A stretch of DNA of 64,000 nt from Legionella quinlivanii (GTDB taxonomy: Bacteria > Pseudomonadota > Gammaproteobacteria > Legionellales > Legionellaceae), in the NCBI RefSeq assembly GCF_003265995.1, contig NZ_MVJN01000006.1, positions 186,001 to 250,000 on the forward strand, read 5' to 3'. Shown in pieces: positions 46,031 to 55,381 of the stretch. The notes beneath the pieces were generated by a model. That model did not search any database and had not been told where the DNA came from. It worked only from the letters and a program-made list of their open reading frames with translations. Position 1 is the first letter of the stretch. Every line of letters begins with the position of its first letter. Both the position numbers and the translations under genes were made by a program.

Positions 46031-47113
46031 ATGTCCCAGATAGTTCCCACTACTTCTGAAGCGATAGCTAAAAATGCCTGCGCTTATGCAAGACATTTTA
46101 TCAAGATGGGCTCCACCCAACTGGTTAATAATGAATACACTATTCTACAAAAACACGAGCTGCAAAAATACATTGCTATGTTACGAAAAGCTTGCCGAGC
46201 TTTTCCCGATTATACGCTTGAACTGGATAAAGAGATTCAACATTTTTATCAAACGATAGAGCTTTGTAAAAAACTGTCATTGGGTAATTGCCATGAACTC
46301 GCATTGATGGCGCTTGATTACGTCGTCAATTACACTCCGCCACAAACCAAGGCGGAGGTATATCACATCAAAGGTGGTGATCATGTATTTCTGGTTGTAG
46401 GCCGCAAGAAAGATAGTATAGCGAGCCAGCCTGAAACCTGGGGTGATCAAGCCTATATTTGTGATCCCTGGGCAAACGAGGTGTATCCTGCAAGTGACTA
46501 TTTAAGCAGGACAAAAAATTATTATCGTGTAACTGATAAAACAACAGGAAATTTCACTAATCATACTGAGGATTTTAATCCTTCAAAACATAGTTTAAAT
46601 CCTATAAAAGACTCCAATGCAAGTTACATTCGAGAAGCGCATTCTGAAAAACACATTGAACAGGTTATGCAAATTTTTGAGACCAAAACCAAATTAATCC
46701 TCAAAGCAATGGATCAACTGGAACAAAACCTCCTTAAAATTGCGGATAAAATTGAACAAAAGCATGGCGAGTATGACGATAAAAGAGCCGTTATTCTCAA
46801 ATTAATCTCCAATATTCAGGCCGCCAAAATTGATATACAGGACAATTTAAACAACAGGGATAATAAAGCAGAGTATCTTGAATTACGAAGCCTGCTGGAA
46901 AATAAGCTAAAAGGCTCTTTAAGCCATTATTCTCAGGCAGTTCAAATGTCAAAAGAAGATAAAACGATTCTATCTCGATATCGTGATGGAGATTCGCTTA
47001 AGTCAAGAATGCAAAGCTTTTTAAAAATAGCCCCAGAAACTGTTTCTAAAACAACTGATGCGCTTGAAGAATCACAAAACGAAATCACAAATGCCATTAA
47101 TTTAGGACGTTAA
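46031..47113 (+). CDS. Papain-like C-H-D protein under PmrA-type promoter, candidate Dot/Icm effector
   Basis: A 360-residue protein. The N-terminal half has LSLGNCHELALMAL (Cys87), GGDHVFLVVGR (His118) and AYICDPWANEVYP (Asp145), the order and local context of papain-like or deamidase/protease toxin domains. The C-terminal half (about 210-340) is coiled coil. The last residues ALEESQNEITNAINLGR contain an E-block-like acidic stretch. With the PmrA-type promoter this makes a good effector candidate. The activity (protease, deamidase or transglutaminase-like) cannot be chosen by eye. Confidence 0.72.
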   Translation: MSQIVPTTSEAIAKNACAYARHFIKMGSTQLVNNEYTILQKHELQKYIAMLRKACRAFPDYTLELDKEIQHFYQTIELCKKLSLGNCHELALMALDYVVNYTPPQTKAEVYHIKGGDHVFLVVGRKKDSIASQPETWGDQAYICDPWANEVYPASDYLSRTKNYYRVTDKTTGNFTNHTEDFNPSKHSLNPIKDSNASYIREAHSEKHIEQVMQIFETKTKLILKAMDQLEQNLLKIADKIEQKHGEYDDKRAVILKLISNIQAAKIDIQDNLNNRDNKAEYLELRSLLENKLKGSLSHYSQAVQMSKEDKTILSRYRDGDSLKSRMQSFLKIAPETVSKTTDALEESQNEITNAINLGR

Positions 47114-47158
47114 TCATATTGCCGGGTACTGCTGCGAGCAAGATACCCGGTTACTTCG

Positions 47159-48484
47159 TCAAATAGTACTGCGCGACTGATAGCCTGATTGCCGGTTCAG
47201 AATTTGCTCCTGACGCTCAGCCTGGCTTACCCAATGGGTTTCTGGGGGCAGCATTGATGGTAGATCCGCAATCTTCACCAGTTCAGTAGTAATGGCTGGA
47301 CCCTGACCCTCTGTGTTAGCTGGAAGATTCTGCCAGCGAAGCATCATGGTTCCCTCATGCAGACCGGAAGTGCTAATCCAGTTGTATACACCAGGATCCT
47401 GTAAAGACAGCACAAAACGATAGCGTCCATCGGTATCAGCCATCGCTTGCTGATTATTTAAACTGCATACTACATTTCCAGGATCGATGGTGATGGTCCA
47501 TGGACCAGTCGCCGGCGCAATGAAATAGTTAGCACCTCCCATATCGACTGTTAATAATAAGGCTTCATCATCCTCTATTTCAAAATGTCCAAACGAACTT
47601 GCCTGACTGACCAGAGTTCCCAAATCATCAGATTGCTCGGGCTGTTTAAATGTGTTAACCGGATTTAGCTTGGTTTTGATACCCAAAGCCCCTACCCCGT
47701 AAAAGAAGATAGATTCCGAGATATTCTTAATCGTCTCCAGATAAATTCGGGTGTCTGATCTTGGCGTTTCACCAGAGATATCATCAAGCAGTTCAACCGA
47801 TAAACTATCCGGCTTTTGAGCCTGCCAATCTCCAAGACTATTGCGCACAAACAACATTTCTGCATCATCATTCGATTGAATATGATTAATTCGACCATTA
47901 GCCGCTTCACTATCTATCGTGATTTCATAATTTCCATCAGCATCGATTTGCAATTCACTATTAGTGAGCAATGCCACTGTACCCTGTGAATTGGGATTAC
48001 TGATTAGAGAGAAACTGGAATCCGCAAGGCCGGCGGGTTCCCGGTGTCCATGTATTTTATAATGTAAGGAACCATCTATGGGGATCGTACGGTAAATAAC
48101 ATCCGGATTATCATAACTGTATCGGCCGCCAGGCACATCCAGGCCAAACCATTGGCGCGGACCGCTATCCACCCAATACACTTTTGGGAAATAGGGATCA
48201 CTGTTAACTGCTTTTTGAATGGAACTGAATATCAGCTCATCAACCATCGGTGACAACAGTGGCTTTGCTTCATTACTGATTAAAAGTCCATAAGCCAGTG
48301 CATAAACCGCCTTGGCTTTGATGCGAAGCAATCTAAAGGCATGATTTTGATAGATTTCGATTGCTTTCTCATCGAGAAGTTTCTGCTCTTGTGTTGCCAA
48401 AGGATTACTGGCATACAGGGGAAAAGCCAGAGCAAGGGATGTTAAAAATACAGCGGGGCTTTTCCGTGGTAAAAAAGTATTCAT
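47159..48484 (-). CDS. Secreted DUF1214-like protein
   Basis: A 441-residue protein with a signal peptide (FLTSLALAFPLYA). The segment GGRYSYDNPDVIYRTIPIDGSLHYKIHGHR and later INHIQSNDDAEMLFVRNSLGDW resemble the DUF1214/DUF1254 family, whose function is unknown. The C-terminus has further beta-rich blocks. It is divergent from the adenylate cyclase gene at 48608. It is an accessory secreted protein without a clear role. Confidence 0.65.
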   Translation of the reverse strand: MNTFLPRKSPAVFLTSLALAFPLYASNPLATQEQKLLDEKAIEIYQNHAFRLLRIKAKAVYALAYGLLISNEAKPLLSPMVDELIFSSIQKAVNSDPYFPKVYWVDSGPRQWFGLDVPGGRYSYDNPDVIYRTIPIDGSLHYKIHGHREPAGLADSSFSLISNPNSQGTVALLTNSELQIDADGNYEITIDSEAANGRINHIQSNDDAEMLFVRNSLGDWQAQKPDSLSVELLDDISGETPRSDTRIYLETIKNISESIFFYGVGALGIKTKLNPVNTFKQPEQSDDLGTLVSQASSFGHFEIEDDEALLLTVDMGGANYFIAPATGPWTITIDPGNVVCSLNNQQAMADTDGRYRFVLSLQDPGVYNWISTSGLHEGTMMLRWQNLPANTEGQGPAITTELVKIADLPSMLPPETHWVSQAERQEQILNRQSGYQSRSTI

Positions 48485-48607
48485 TGAGCTTCCTTAATCT
48501 ATTGAACATTCAGAAACTAACACGTTTTTATTCCAAGTCCAATTTAAGGCGTGCTTTTTTAATTTCCAGGGCTAGAATTAAAGAGAAAGATTAATTTTAA
48601 GAGCAGC

Positions 48608-49870
48608 ATGGAAAAAAGTTTCCTCGAATTGGAAATATTAAAAAGCGATAAGTTAAGAACGACCATTCTGGCTATCGTTTTTGCATCTCTTTCGCTCATG
48701 TGGACCTTTTTTGTTATTTTTTATCCCCAGGAATATATTAAAATAATGCGGGGATTACCTCTGGCCGCTTTACCCAGCGGCTTGGCTTTGGTTGCGCTTT
48801 ATTTTCTTTTTATGAGACAAATGATTTGTCGACATATTAAACATCAAAAGCCATTTCCTGGTATTTTCCGCTATTTGACTTCTTTTTTAGAAGTGAGCAT
48901 CCCGACTATCGCCATTATTATTTTATCTCACTTTCAAACGCCTGTTTATGTCCTGCTGATGCCGCCTGTCCTGGTTTATTTTATTTTTATTATTCTTTCT
49001 TCATTAACCTTAAATGAGTGGATTTGCCGGTTTGCAGGGCTGATAGCAGCGATAGAATATATTGGACTTTACTACTACGCGCCATTTTGGAGCAATTTTC
49101 AGGAGATCGATCCCTTTCTGACAAGCTGGTACACCTTTGCCGCGCGCGCTGCGCTGTTATTGATTGCAGGCATTGTAACCGGCTTTGTAACCGCTCAAAT
49201 CAGAAAACAATTAGGTGCAGCCTTTGAGGCTCAAAAAGAGCGCGAACGAATTGAGAGTATTTTTGGACAGCATGTTTCTCCTGAAGTAGTTGCTAAATTA
49301 CTATCAAAAAATGCCAATGCCAGTGAATACATTCCGGTATGCGTCATGTTTCTTGATATCAGAAACTTTACTCATTTTACGGAGCAGAATGAACCCGCTG
49401 TTGTGGTTAGCTATCTGAATCAGCTTTTCAATTATATGGTTGAAATTATTCATGATAACAAAGGGATAATTAATAAATTTCTCGGGGATGGTTTTATGGC
49501 GGTATTCGGAGCGCCAATCTCCAGCGGTAATGATATCGCAAATGCCATACGGGCAGCCCAGGACATCATTAAACGCACGGATGAAGAAAGTATCAAAGGC
49601 AACATACCCAATTTCAAATTGGGTATCGGCCTGCACTTTGGCTATGCTGTAACTGGCACTATTGGTACCGAACGGCGGCTCGAATATACCATTATGGGAG
49701 ATGTGGTTAATTCAGCTGCTCATATTGAGCAATTGAATAAAACCTACAACACTACCGCCCTGATTTCTGAAGATGTAGTGAATAATTTACCCACCATCCA
49801 GGCTGAGTTCATCGGCAATGCCACTTTGAAACACCGCGAAATGCCGGTGAAGTTATATAAGCTGGTTTAA
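48608..49870 (+). CDS. Membrane class III adenylate cyclase with an altered transition-state residue
   Basis: A 420-residue protein: about six transmembrane helices in the first 200 residues, then a class III cyclase domain (FGQHVSPEVVAKLL linker, catalytic from about 240). Metal aspartates are Asp250 (FLDIRNF) and Asp294 (FLGDGF). Lys290 and Asp365 fit adenine specificity. In the N-x-x-x-R motif Asn368 is present, but the arginine is His372 (VNSAAHIEQ), so catalysis may be slower or altered. A strong terminator follows. Confidence 0.87.
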   Translation: MEKSFLELEILKSDKLRTTILAIVFASLSLMWTFFVIFYPQEYIKIMRGLPLAALPSGLALVALYFLFMRQMICRHIKHQKPFPGIFRYLTSFLEVSIPTIAIIILSHFQTPVYVLLMPPVLVYFIFIILSSLTLNEWICRFAGLIAAIEYIGLYYYAPFWSNFQEIDPFLTSWYTFAARAALLLIAGIVTGFVTAQIRKQLGAAFEAQKERERIESIFGQHVSPEVVAKLLSKNANASEYIPVCVMFLDIRNFTHFTEQNEPAVVVSYLNQLFNYMVEIIHDNKGIINKFLGDGFMAVFGAPISSGNDIANAIRAAQDIIKRTDEESIKGNIPNFKLGIGLHFGYAVTGTIGTERRLEYTIMGDVVNSAAHIEQLNKTYNTTALISEDVVNNLPTIQAEFIGNATLKHREMPVKLYKLV

Positions 49871-49904
49871 CCCTGATGCGCCATGCCGCATCAGGGCTTC
49901 TTTT
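49871..49904 (+). terminator. Rho-independent terminator
   Basis: CCCTGATGCG-CCATGC-CGCATCAGGG (10-bp stem) is followed by CTTCTTTT. It ends the cyclase gene and meets the last bases of the convergent hdeD gene. Confidence 0.92.
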
Positions 49905-50457
49905 AGCGGCTTCGCCGCATTGCAATGGCCAGAAAAATATAAGCCCAGCCATCAACCATGAGCTCTACCGCAATGAAAAGACCAATCACCCATAAGCCGC
50001 TGATTGGCCATTGCATAATAATCATTACACCCAGAGCAATAGCGATAATTCCAGCTAAAATCAATATAAAAGCAGATGAGCCTTTGAGTGTGGATGCCAT
50101 AATAAACCGGCTTAAACCGATTACGATCAGAACCGTGGCCAGCATCAGAGTAATCAGACTGGATGCAAGAAGAGGATCATAAATCACCAGACCGCCGCCA
50201 ACTATATATAGAACAGCAATAAAGGCATGCCAGATGACTGCTCGCCAGTGTTTAGATTTGAACACATCAACAATTTGGGAGCATCCGGCAATGATTAGCA
50301 GAATACCTAAAAAAAGCATACTGGCCAAAGTTAACCCAACTACCATGCTTAAACCAATTGCGCCCAGCAGCACAAAAAAGATACCCAAAGCCATAAGCCA
50401 TCCCCAACTGCGGCTTGGCTCATTGACCGCCCTGACTTCCTGTTTCTCGGTTGACAT
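49903..50457 (-). CDS. hdeD: HdeD-family acid-resistance membrane protein
   Basis: A 184-residue protein with six hydrophobic helices in pairs (LMALGIFFVLLGAIGLSM, LASMLFLGILLIIAG, AFIAVLYIVGGGLVIYDP, and so on), the DUF308/HdeD pattern. Relatives support acid tolerance in enterobacteria. The cytoplasmic end is short. It is convergent with the cyclase. The gap of about 280 bases to the next gene has no gene; an in-frame upstream extension of the 50742 gene runs into it but lacks a start signal. Confidence 0.85.
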   Translation of the reverse strand: MSTEKQEVRAVNEPSRSWGWLMALGIFFVLLGAIGLSMVVGLTLASMLFLGILLIIAGCSQIVDVFKSKHWRAVIWHAFIAVLYIVGGGLVIYDPLLASSLITLMLATVLIVIGLSRFIMASTLKGSSAFILILAGIIAIALGVMIIMQWPISGLWVIGLFIAVELMVDGWAYIFLAIAMRRSR

Positions 50458-50741
50458 ATAATATCCTTATTTATCATTTATCTTTTTTACAGATGAAGTA
50501 AAAGCATGACTGCTTTCCAATTCATTTCGCCTGTTAAGGAACAATAGCACAACTTATGGATCCAGAACCATGATTTAAAGACGACATCACTGATTCATAT
50601 CGACAACCGGAAGTGGCGGCAGCACTGGCATGGCAGAAACCACTTCTAGCCATAAAGCTTTTATTTACTTTAGAGATAACTTCCAGGAAACTATCTTTCG
50701 CAACTCGCTCAGGGAGTTTTACCAAAGGATATGGAGAAATT

Positions 50742-52280
50742 ATGCCGCAAGAATCTGATGCTCAGCAAATAGCTACAATTGAAAACACCTCAAGCTACGC
50801 CACTTTTGACACACCCACAAGTTCTTACAGTTATTTTGGAAGTCTTAAACGCTATGTCAGCACATTAAATCTGAGCAGCTATCTGCCCTCTTCCAATACA
50901 CTAAAAAGCTATGTCCCTTCCTGGTCTTCGATAGCTTACGGATCAGCAGCAGTCCTTACCACCCTGCCCTTTCTGCCTTATTGTTTAACCTCTCGACCGG
51001 AAGCCATCAGTGAAGAATGGTGGGATTCAAAATTAAAGTCTGATAAATGGTTTCTAATCATCAATGCCTTAATTTTTATGGGTATTGGAACTGCAACACG
51101 TACTCGCTATTACCATGAAATGGTCGATAATTTAAAAAAAATCCTTGGTGGCTATTTTGACAGTTTAAGCGGTTTTTTTTATAGAACAGCTATCTTGTTA
51201 ATCTCTGCCCTCTCAGCAATGCCAGCAGCGGCCTTAGGCTATTTCGGCGCCATCTGGGCAGGATCCAGTGCGGCTCTTTTCTCCTCATTATCGAGCTTTG
51301 CTAACACCTGTGCCTTACGTATTGTTTTTATTCCCAATTTTATTCAAACAATTAAAAACTGGTTTGACGAAGATCGGATTTTTCAAAAAGAACTCGCCTA
51401 CCAACTCAGTCATTTAAAGCCGGATTCTGTCAGCACGATAAACAATTGGATTACTGAAGAATTTTCAAATCTCCTGCTCGATGAGCAACTGGTTAAAATC
51501 ATTGTAAAGCGCATCTATCAGGAGGAATTAGCACTCTCAGACATCGGCGAATCTCATTTTTATAAACCAGGAATTATTGCAAGAGCTATCAATTGCTTTA
51601 AATCCTGTACTCCCACAGGAGTCTCTGGTTTTTTTAGCATTTCCTTTTTTTTATTAATCAGTCAGGCAGGTTTTGACGGCTTTAAACTATTCTGTCAGGC
51701 ACTTAGCGAACGCTGCACAGTCGATGACTTGAAATATATCGTTAAACTAAGTATCGCATTTATCCCGGGATTAACTGCTGCTATCGTTGCATTTATGTCC
51801 AGCAACAATTTTTTCCGGCAGATCTTAAAAGATGTTTACGCACATGTCAGCAATAAACCACGCGAAGTGATCAAAGTATTAGTTATTGCGGGATGCTGTC
51901 TGATAACTGCCGGAGCCCTATATAATGCGGCTAAAAGTATTGCTGACAAACCCAATCTATATCAAATTAAAACAGATACAGAAACCCTGGGACAACTGAT
52001 GTATCTGTATTCTTTTCTAACAGGCAATTACTCTGTCGGTCTGATTCTGGATTTAGGCGCCTGTCTGAAATTGGCAGGGCTTACCGAAACGCATAATAGC
52101 ACTCCGAATGTTAAAGCGGTCGTTCATTGGCTAAATCGAAAAGAGCTATCCTCTGCAAGCGTTTCTACTATCAGACAACATGGTTTTTTTTCTCAATCCC
52201 GAATAAAGCGGCTTTCGACAGCTGAAGCTGAAATGCAACCCGTGGCCGCATGTAATTTAACCGGACTATCACAAAGATAG
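50742..52280 (+). CDS. Polytopic membrane protein, possible effector
   Basis: A 512-residue protein with about six or seven hydrophobic helices (SAAVLTTLPFLPYCL, WFLIINALIFMGIGTA, AILLISALSAMPAAALGYF, FFSISFFLLISQAGF, IAFIPGLTAAIVAFM, VLVIAGCCLITAGALY). The N-terminal 60 residues are serine/threonine/tyrosine-rich. The family is unknown. The ATG at 50742 has GGAG seven bases before it. It lacks a signal peptide and a PmrA box, so effector status is speculative; the location in the accessory block is the main hint. Confidence 0.62.
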   Translation: MPQESDAQQIATIENTSSYATFDTPTSSYSYFGSLKRYVSTLNLSSYLPSSNTLKSYVPSWSSIAYGSAAVLTTLPFLPYCLTSRPEAISEEWWDSKLKSDKWFLIINALIFMGIGTATRTRYYHEMVDNLKKILGGYFDSLSGFFYRTAILLISALSAMPAAALGYFGAIWAGSSAALFSSLSSFANTCALRIVFIPNFIQTIKNWFDEDRIFQKELAYQLSHLKPDSVSTINNWITEEFSNLLLDEQLVKIIVKRIYQEELALSDIGESHFYKPGIIARAINCFKSCTPTGVSGFFSISFFLLISQAGFDGFKLFCQALSERCTVDDLKYIVKLSIAFIPGLTAAIVAFMSSNNFFRQILKDVYAHVSNKPREVIKVLVIAGCCLITAGALYNAAKSIADKPNLYQIKTDTETLGQLMYLYSFLTGNYSVGLILDLGACLKLAGLTETHNSTPNVKAVVHWLNRKELSSASVSTIRQHGFFSQSRIKRLSTAEAEMQPVAACNLTGLSQR

Positions 52281-52297
52281 GCGTCTGATATCTTCGC

Positions 52298-53431
52298 TCA
52301 TACTGAAGAGTAGCGCCCCATCTCGAAAACCTTGCAATCAATATCTGCATGATTTTCTCTGCTCTTTTCCAGCCGATTATTTATTTCAATAAATGTCCGG
52401 GCTGCTTTTTTCAAATCAATGTCCTGCGTATTTTTGTTCAAATAGATTTTGCCTCGTTTGCCAAAATGCCTGTGAGAAGCCAATGCTTTCCTCACCTCCA
52501 GATTAGTAATAAACATGTCCCCCCTACACTCGACAGACACCTTGCGGATAGCGTCCTCTATCCTGTCTGCTTTGGCATTTTTTCCAATAGCAAACCAACT
52601 TTGGGCTCCTTTACGCAAATCGAGGATAGCTAAACAAATTTCCTGATATTCAGATGAGTTTAAACTTTTCAGAACATTATCCAGCCGTGTCTTAATTTTG
52701 CTGATATCAGTAATTGATTTTGCGCCATCAATCAGTTGCTGCTGCTTATCCACATATTGTTGCATCAATAAATCTTTCTTACCCCCGACATTTTTTTCCT
52801 GAATGGACTTAATAAGCCGCTGACATTCCAACTTTATTTCCTGAAAAAGTGTTTCTTCCATCTCTGAATAGGACAGTTTATCCGCATTTGCTTTTCCTGG
52901 TAACAGTTTACTTTTTAACTCCTGAGCTATAAAAACAGCCTGCGAAATAATTTTTTTTGTATGCTTTTTTTTCTCACGGGGTAAAGCATTCTCTTGGGAC
53001 ACTTGCTGGTTATGAGTGACTATGCGCTCTTGCTTTAGCTGATCTGTTCTATAGTCAATGGCTGCAATTAATTTAAGTATTGCTTTTGTTCTGGCTAAAC
53101 GAACAGCCTGCTCCTGAACCACGCGCTGTAGCATTAGCTTTAACTGCAGTAATTGGCTGTATAGCGTTTCAGCATTATTATTCCCTGCCATTTTCCTCAG
53201 GAAAATTTTGATCTCTAACTTATAATTGTTGACCTTATCCTTTCTTGTGGTGCTAAAAAAATACTTAAACCCTTTATTAAACTGATCCTCATCGCTGGCC
53301 AGTAAGGCATCCAGTTGCTTCAGCCACTTGTTAATCTTTTGGTTCTCTGGATGAGACAGATGAAGAAAGGATTGGATTTTTTCCCGAAGATTTAAATTGC
53401 CAGGCTTATTGATTTTTGCTAGTTGTTTCAT
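52298..53431 (-). CDS. Coiled-coil hypothetical protein, possible effector
   Basis: A 377-residue, lysine- and glutamate-rich helical protein without signal peptide or membrane span. Coiled-coil segments include ETLYSQLLQLKLMLQRVVQE and TLFQEIKLECQRLIKSIQ. The C-terminal FIEINNRLEKSRENHADID is acidic, which is compatible with an E-block. I do not recognise a family. It is convergent with the polytopic protein (17 bases between stops). Confidence 0.6.
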   Translation of the reverse strand: MKQLAKINKPGNLNLREKIQSFLHLSHPENQKINKWLKQLDALLASDEDQFNKGFKYFFSTTRKDKVNNYKLEIKIFLRKMAGNNNAETLYSQLLQLKLMLQRVVQEQAVRLARTKAILKLIAAIDYRTDQLKQERIVTHNQQVSQENALPREKKKHTKKIISQAVFIAQELKSKLLPGKANADKLSYSEMEETLFQEIKLECQRLIKSIQEKNVGGKKDLLMQQYVDKQQQLIDGAKSITDISKIKTRLDNVLKSLNSSEYQEICLAILDLRKGAQSWFAIGKNAKADRIEDAIRKVSVECRGDMFITNLEVRKALASHRHFGKRGKIYLNKNTQDIDLKKAARTFIEINNRLEKSRENHADIDCKVFEMGRYSSV

Positions 53432-53640
53432 AGTGACAAACCGCCCTAATTAAAAGGTTATAGTTAGTCATGACTACATGGTCGATAATGACCCAACATG
53501 TATTTCTAATAAAGCAAGACATCCAAGCACAAAATAAAATACTGGAAAAATCTCAAGTCACTGAAAATAAATGTGATATTGTATAATGATAGCAGTAAAA
53601 AAAAATTTGCAATTATTTTTTCATTTATACAGGGAAATTC

Positions 53641-54729
53641 ATGCAAAAAAAGCACCAGTTTGTTTTCTTCTTTACTTGTCTACTGGTTTCTGTTGCTTTT
53701 TCCAGAGGCACAATCGAATTCCAGCTTCAGCACATTCTGAATAAAAATCTTAACTCCACAACTCCCGGCGCCGTTTTGCTTGTTTCCAGCCCTGAAACAG
53801 GCTTGCTAATCGCTGCGGCAGGCCAATCCAATCATCAGACCGGGCAAATGATGAATACCAGTAATAATTTTCGTATTGGCAGCATTAGTAAGACTTTTTT
53901 GGCGGTCAGCTTGCTAAAGCTGATTGAAGAGGGAAAACTAAGCCTTGATACGAAAATTTCCACACTTCTTCCCAATAGCATTGATATAGACCGTATTCCG
54001 AATGGCCGTTTGTTGACAGTGAAAAATCTAATGCAGATGCGAAGCGGCATACCGAATTATGTTGAATACAACAGTTACTATCGCCTGATTGAACAAATGG
54101 TCGGACAACAATGGAAACCCGAATTGCTTATCAGACTTATTTATGATGAAAAGCCCAAATTCAGTCCCGACAGTTCATACGAATACAGTAACACCAATTA
54201 TTTATTACTGCAGTTAATTGTTGAGAAGCTAACCGCCCATTCCTATGCGGATTTATTCAGAGAACAAATTCTGACTCCGCTTCACATGAAAAATACTTAT
54301 GTGGAGCAAACAGACGAGGACACCCTTCGCTTAATTACCCGGGGCTATACACTGGCAGAGAAACAACTCATTGACGTGACCTATCTTAATGATGGTTTTG
54401 GTCTTGGAGATAGCGGCATGATTAGCACGGTCACTGATTTGGAGCAGTTTGTGGCTGCTCTTCTCAGAGATAAAAATTTACTGTCTCCAGGCTCTTTAGA
54501 GAATATGTTAACTACAAAGGACGACTATGGGCTCGGCATTTATCGGGAGCAGATTGGTGATGAATGGGCCTGGACTCATAATGGGGCCACCTCAGGCTTC
54601 CAGGGAGAGTTTTATTATTTTCCACGAGAGCAGTTAATTATAATAATACTCACTAATTCATTCGATACCGATATCATTGAAAAAGTCGTTTATGATAGCT
54701 ATCAGTTATTTAAGCGAGAAAGGGATTAG
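53641..54729 (+). CDS. Serine hydrolase of the class C beta-lactamase/DD-peptidase family
   Basis: A 362-residue exported protein with a hydrophobic N-terminus (FVFFFTCLLVSVAFS). The active-site motifs are complete: SISK (IGSISKTFLAV), YSN (YEYSNTNYLLLQ) and HNG (WTHNGATSGFQGEFYYF). Relatives are D-alanyl-D-alanine carboxypeptidases, esterases and class C beta-lactamases. The HNG in place of KTG points away from true beta-lactamase. It is probably periplasmic. Confidence 0.85.
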   Translation: MQKKHQFVFFFTCLLVSVAFSRGTIEFQLQHILNKNLNSTTPGAVLLVSSPETGLLIAAAGQSNHQTGQMMNTSNNFRIGSISKTFLAVSLLKLIEEGKLSLDTKISTLLPNSIDIDRIPNGRLLTVKNLMQMRSGIPNYVEYNSYYRLIEQMVGQQWKPELLIRLIYDEKPKFSPDSSYEYSNTNYLLLQLIVEKLTAHSYADLFREQILTPLHMKNTYVEQTDEDTLRLITRGYTLAEKQLIDVTYLNDGFGLGDSGMISTVTDLEQFVAALLRDKNLLSPGSLENMLTTKDDYGLGIYREQIGDEWAWTHNGATSGFQGEFYYFPREQLIIIILTNSFDTDIIEKVVYDSYQLFKRERD

Positions 54730-54740
54730 AAAATGAATTT

Positions 54741-54760
54741 CCCGGTTGCTCACAACCGGG
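54741..54760. terminator. Hairpin between convergent genes
   Basis: CCCGGTTG-CTCA-CAACCGGG is a perfect 8-bp stem after the serine hydrolase. It has no T-run, so it may be a weak terminator. Confidence 0.5.
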
Positions 54761-54794
54761 ATTCAATGCTCCAGGTTCACGGAGCCTAAAACTA

Positions 54795-55121
54795 TCAATA
54801 CATTTCATAAACAGCAGGAGTCACCTCAACCGGCGCTTCATTGACCACAGTCACCTCTTCATAGTTGGTGGTTTGTACAGGTGAGCAACAAGTATTGGTC
54901 ACAACCGGGCGACGAACCTCTACGGCAGCGGCACAGCAATTGGTTTTTACAACAGGCCGTTTTATTACTTTTGTGCAGCAATTGCGTACAGGTACGGGTT
55001 TTACAACAACCGCATTACAACAGCTGGAGGGGGTGTAGACGGTATTTACATAGTCTGTGGTTGGAATATAACCACAAGCGGTTAAACAAAGGGCGGCAGG
55101 TAACAATAATATTCCTTTCAT
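54795..55121 (-). CDS. Small lipoprotein with four regularly spaced Cys-Cys pairs
   Basis: A 108-residue lipoprotein (lipobox LTAC, Cys16). Cys-Cys pairs occur at 34-35, 48-49, 62-63 and 78-79, spaced 14, 14 and 16 residues apart, with valine-rich connecting strands (VVVKPVPVRN, KVIKRPVVKTN, VEVRRPVVTNT). This is a degenerate tandem repeat. Vicinal cysteines could bind metals or form disulfide-linked assemblies in the envelope. I know no named family. Confidence 0.75.
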   Translation of the reverse strand: MKGILLLPAALCLTACGYIPTTDYVNTVYTPSSCCNAVVVKPVPVRNCCTKVIKRPVVKTNCCAAAVEVRRPVVTNTCCSPVQTTNYEEVTVVNEAPVEVTPAVYEMY

Positions 55122-55305
55122 GTTGGACTCCGTTATTTTTCCATTAGCTAGCTTAAGTGTATAGCATGGTCATTGATAATTCAATTTTTGTACAGATGGT
55201 GGAATTATAAACATTGGAGTCTGAGGAGATGGCAAAGCTTTTGACTTTCGTCTACGTACCATAACTTGCGTTGTTTTGTTTAATGAAGGTTGATTTTTAA
55301 AAAAA

Positions 55306-55375
55306 CGTCTTTGCGAGCGTCAGCGACGCAATCCAGTTCATACCTTTCATTTGGATTGTTCACTTCGCTCGCACT
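55306..55375. repeat. Isolated hairpin core of the 866/59326 element
   Basis: CGTCTTTGCGAGCGTCAGCG with ACGCAATCCAG faces TGGATTG and CACTTCGCTCGCA, the inner hairpin of the element at 866, without its terminal repeats. The right arm is worn. The large gene at 55382 ends seven bases beyond. Confidence 0.7.
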
Positions 55376-55381
55376 ACTACA

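Noticed and set aside
50613-50741. In-frame upstream extension of the 50742 gene
   Set aside because: No ribosome binding site there, whereas GGAG precedes 50742.
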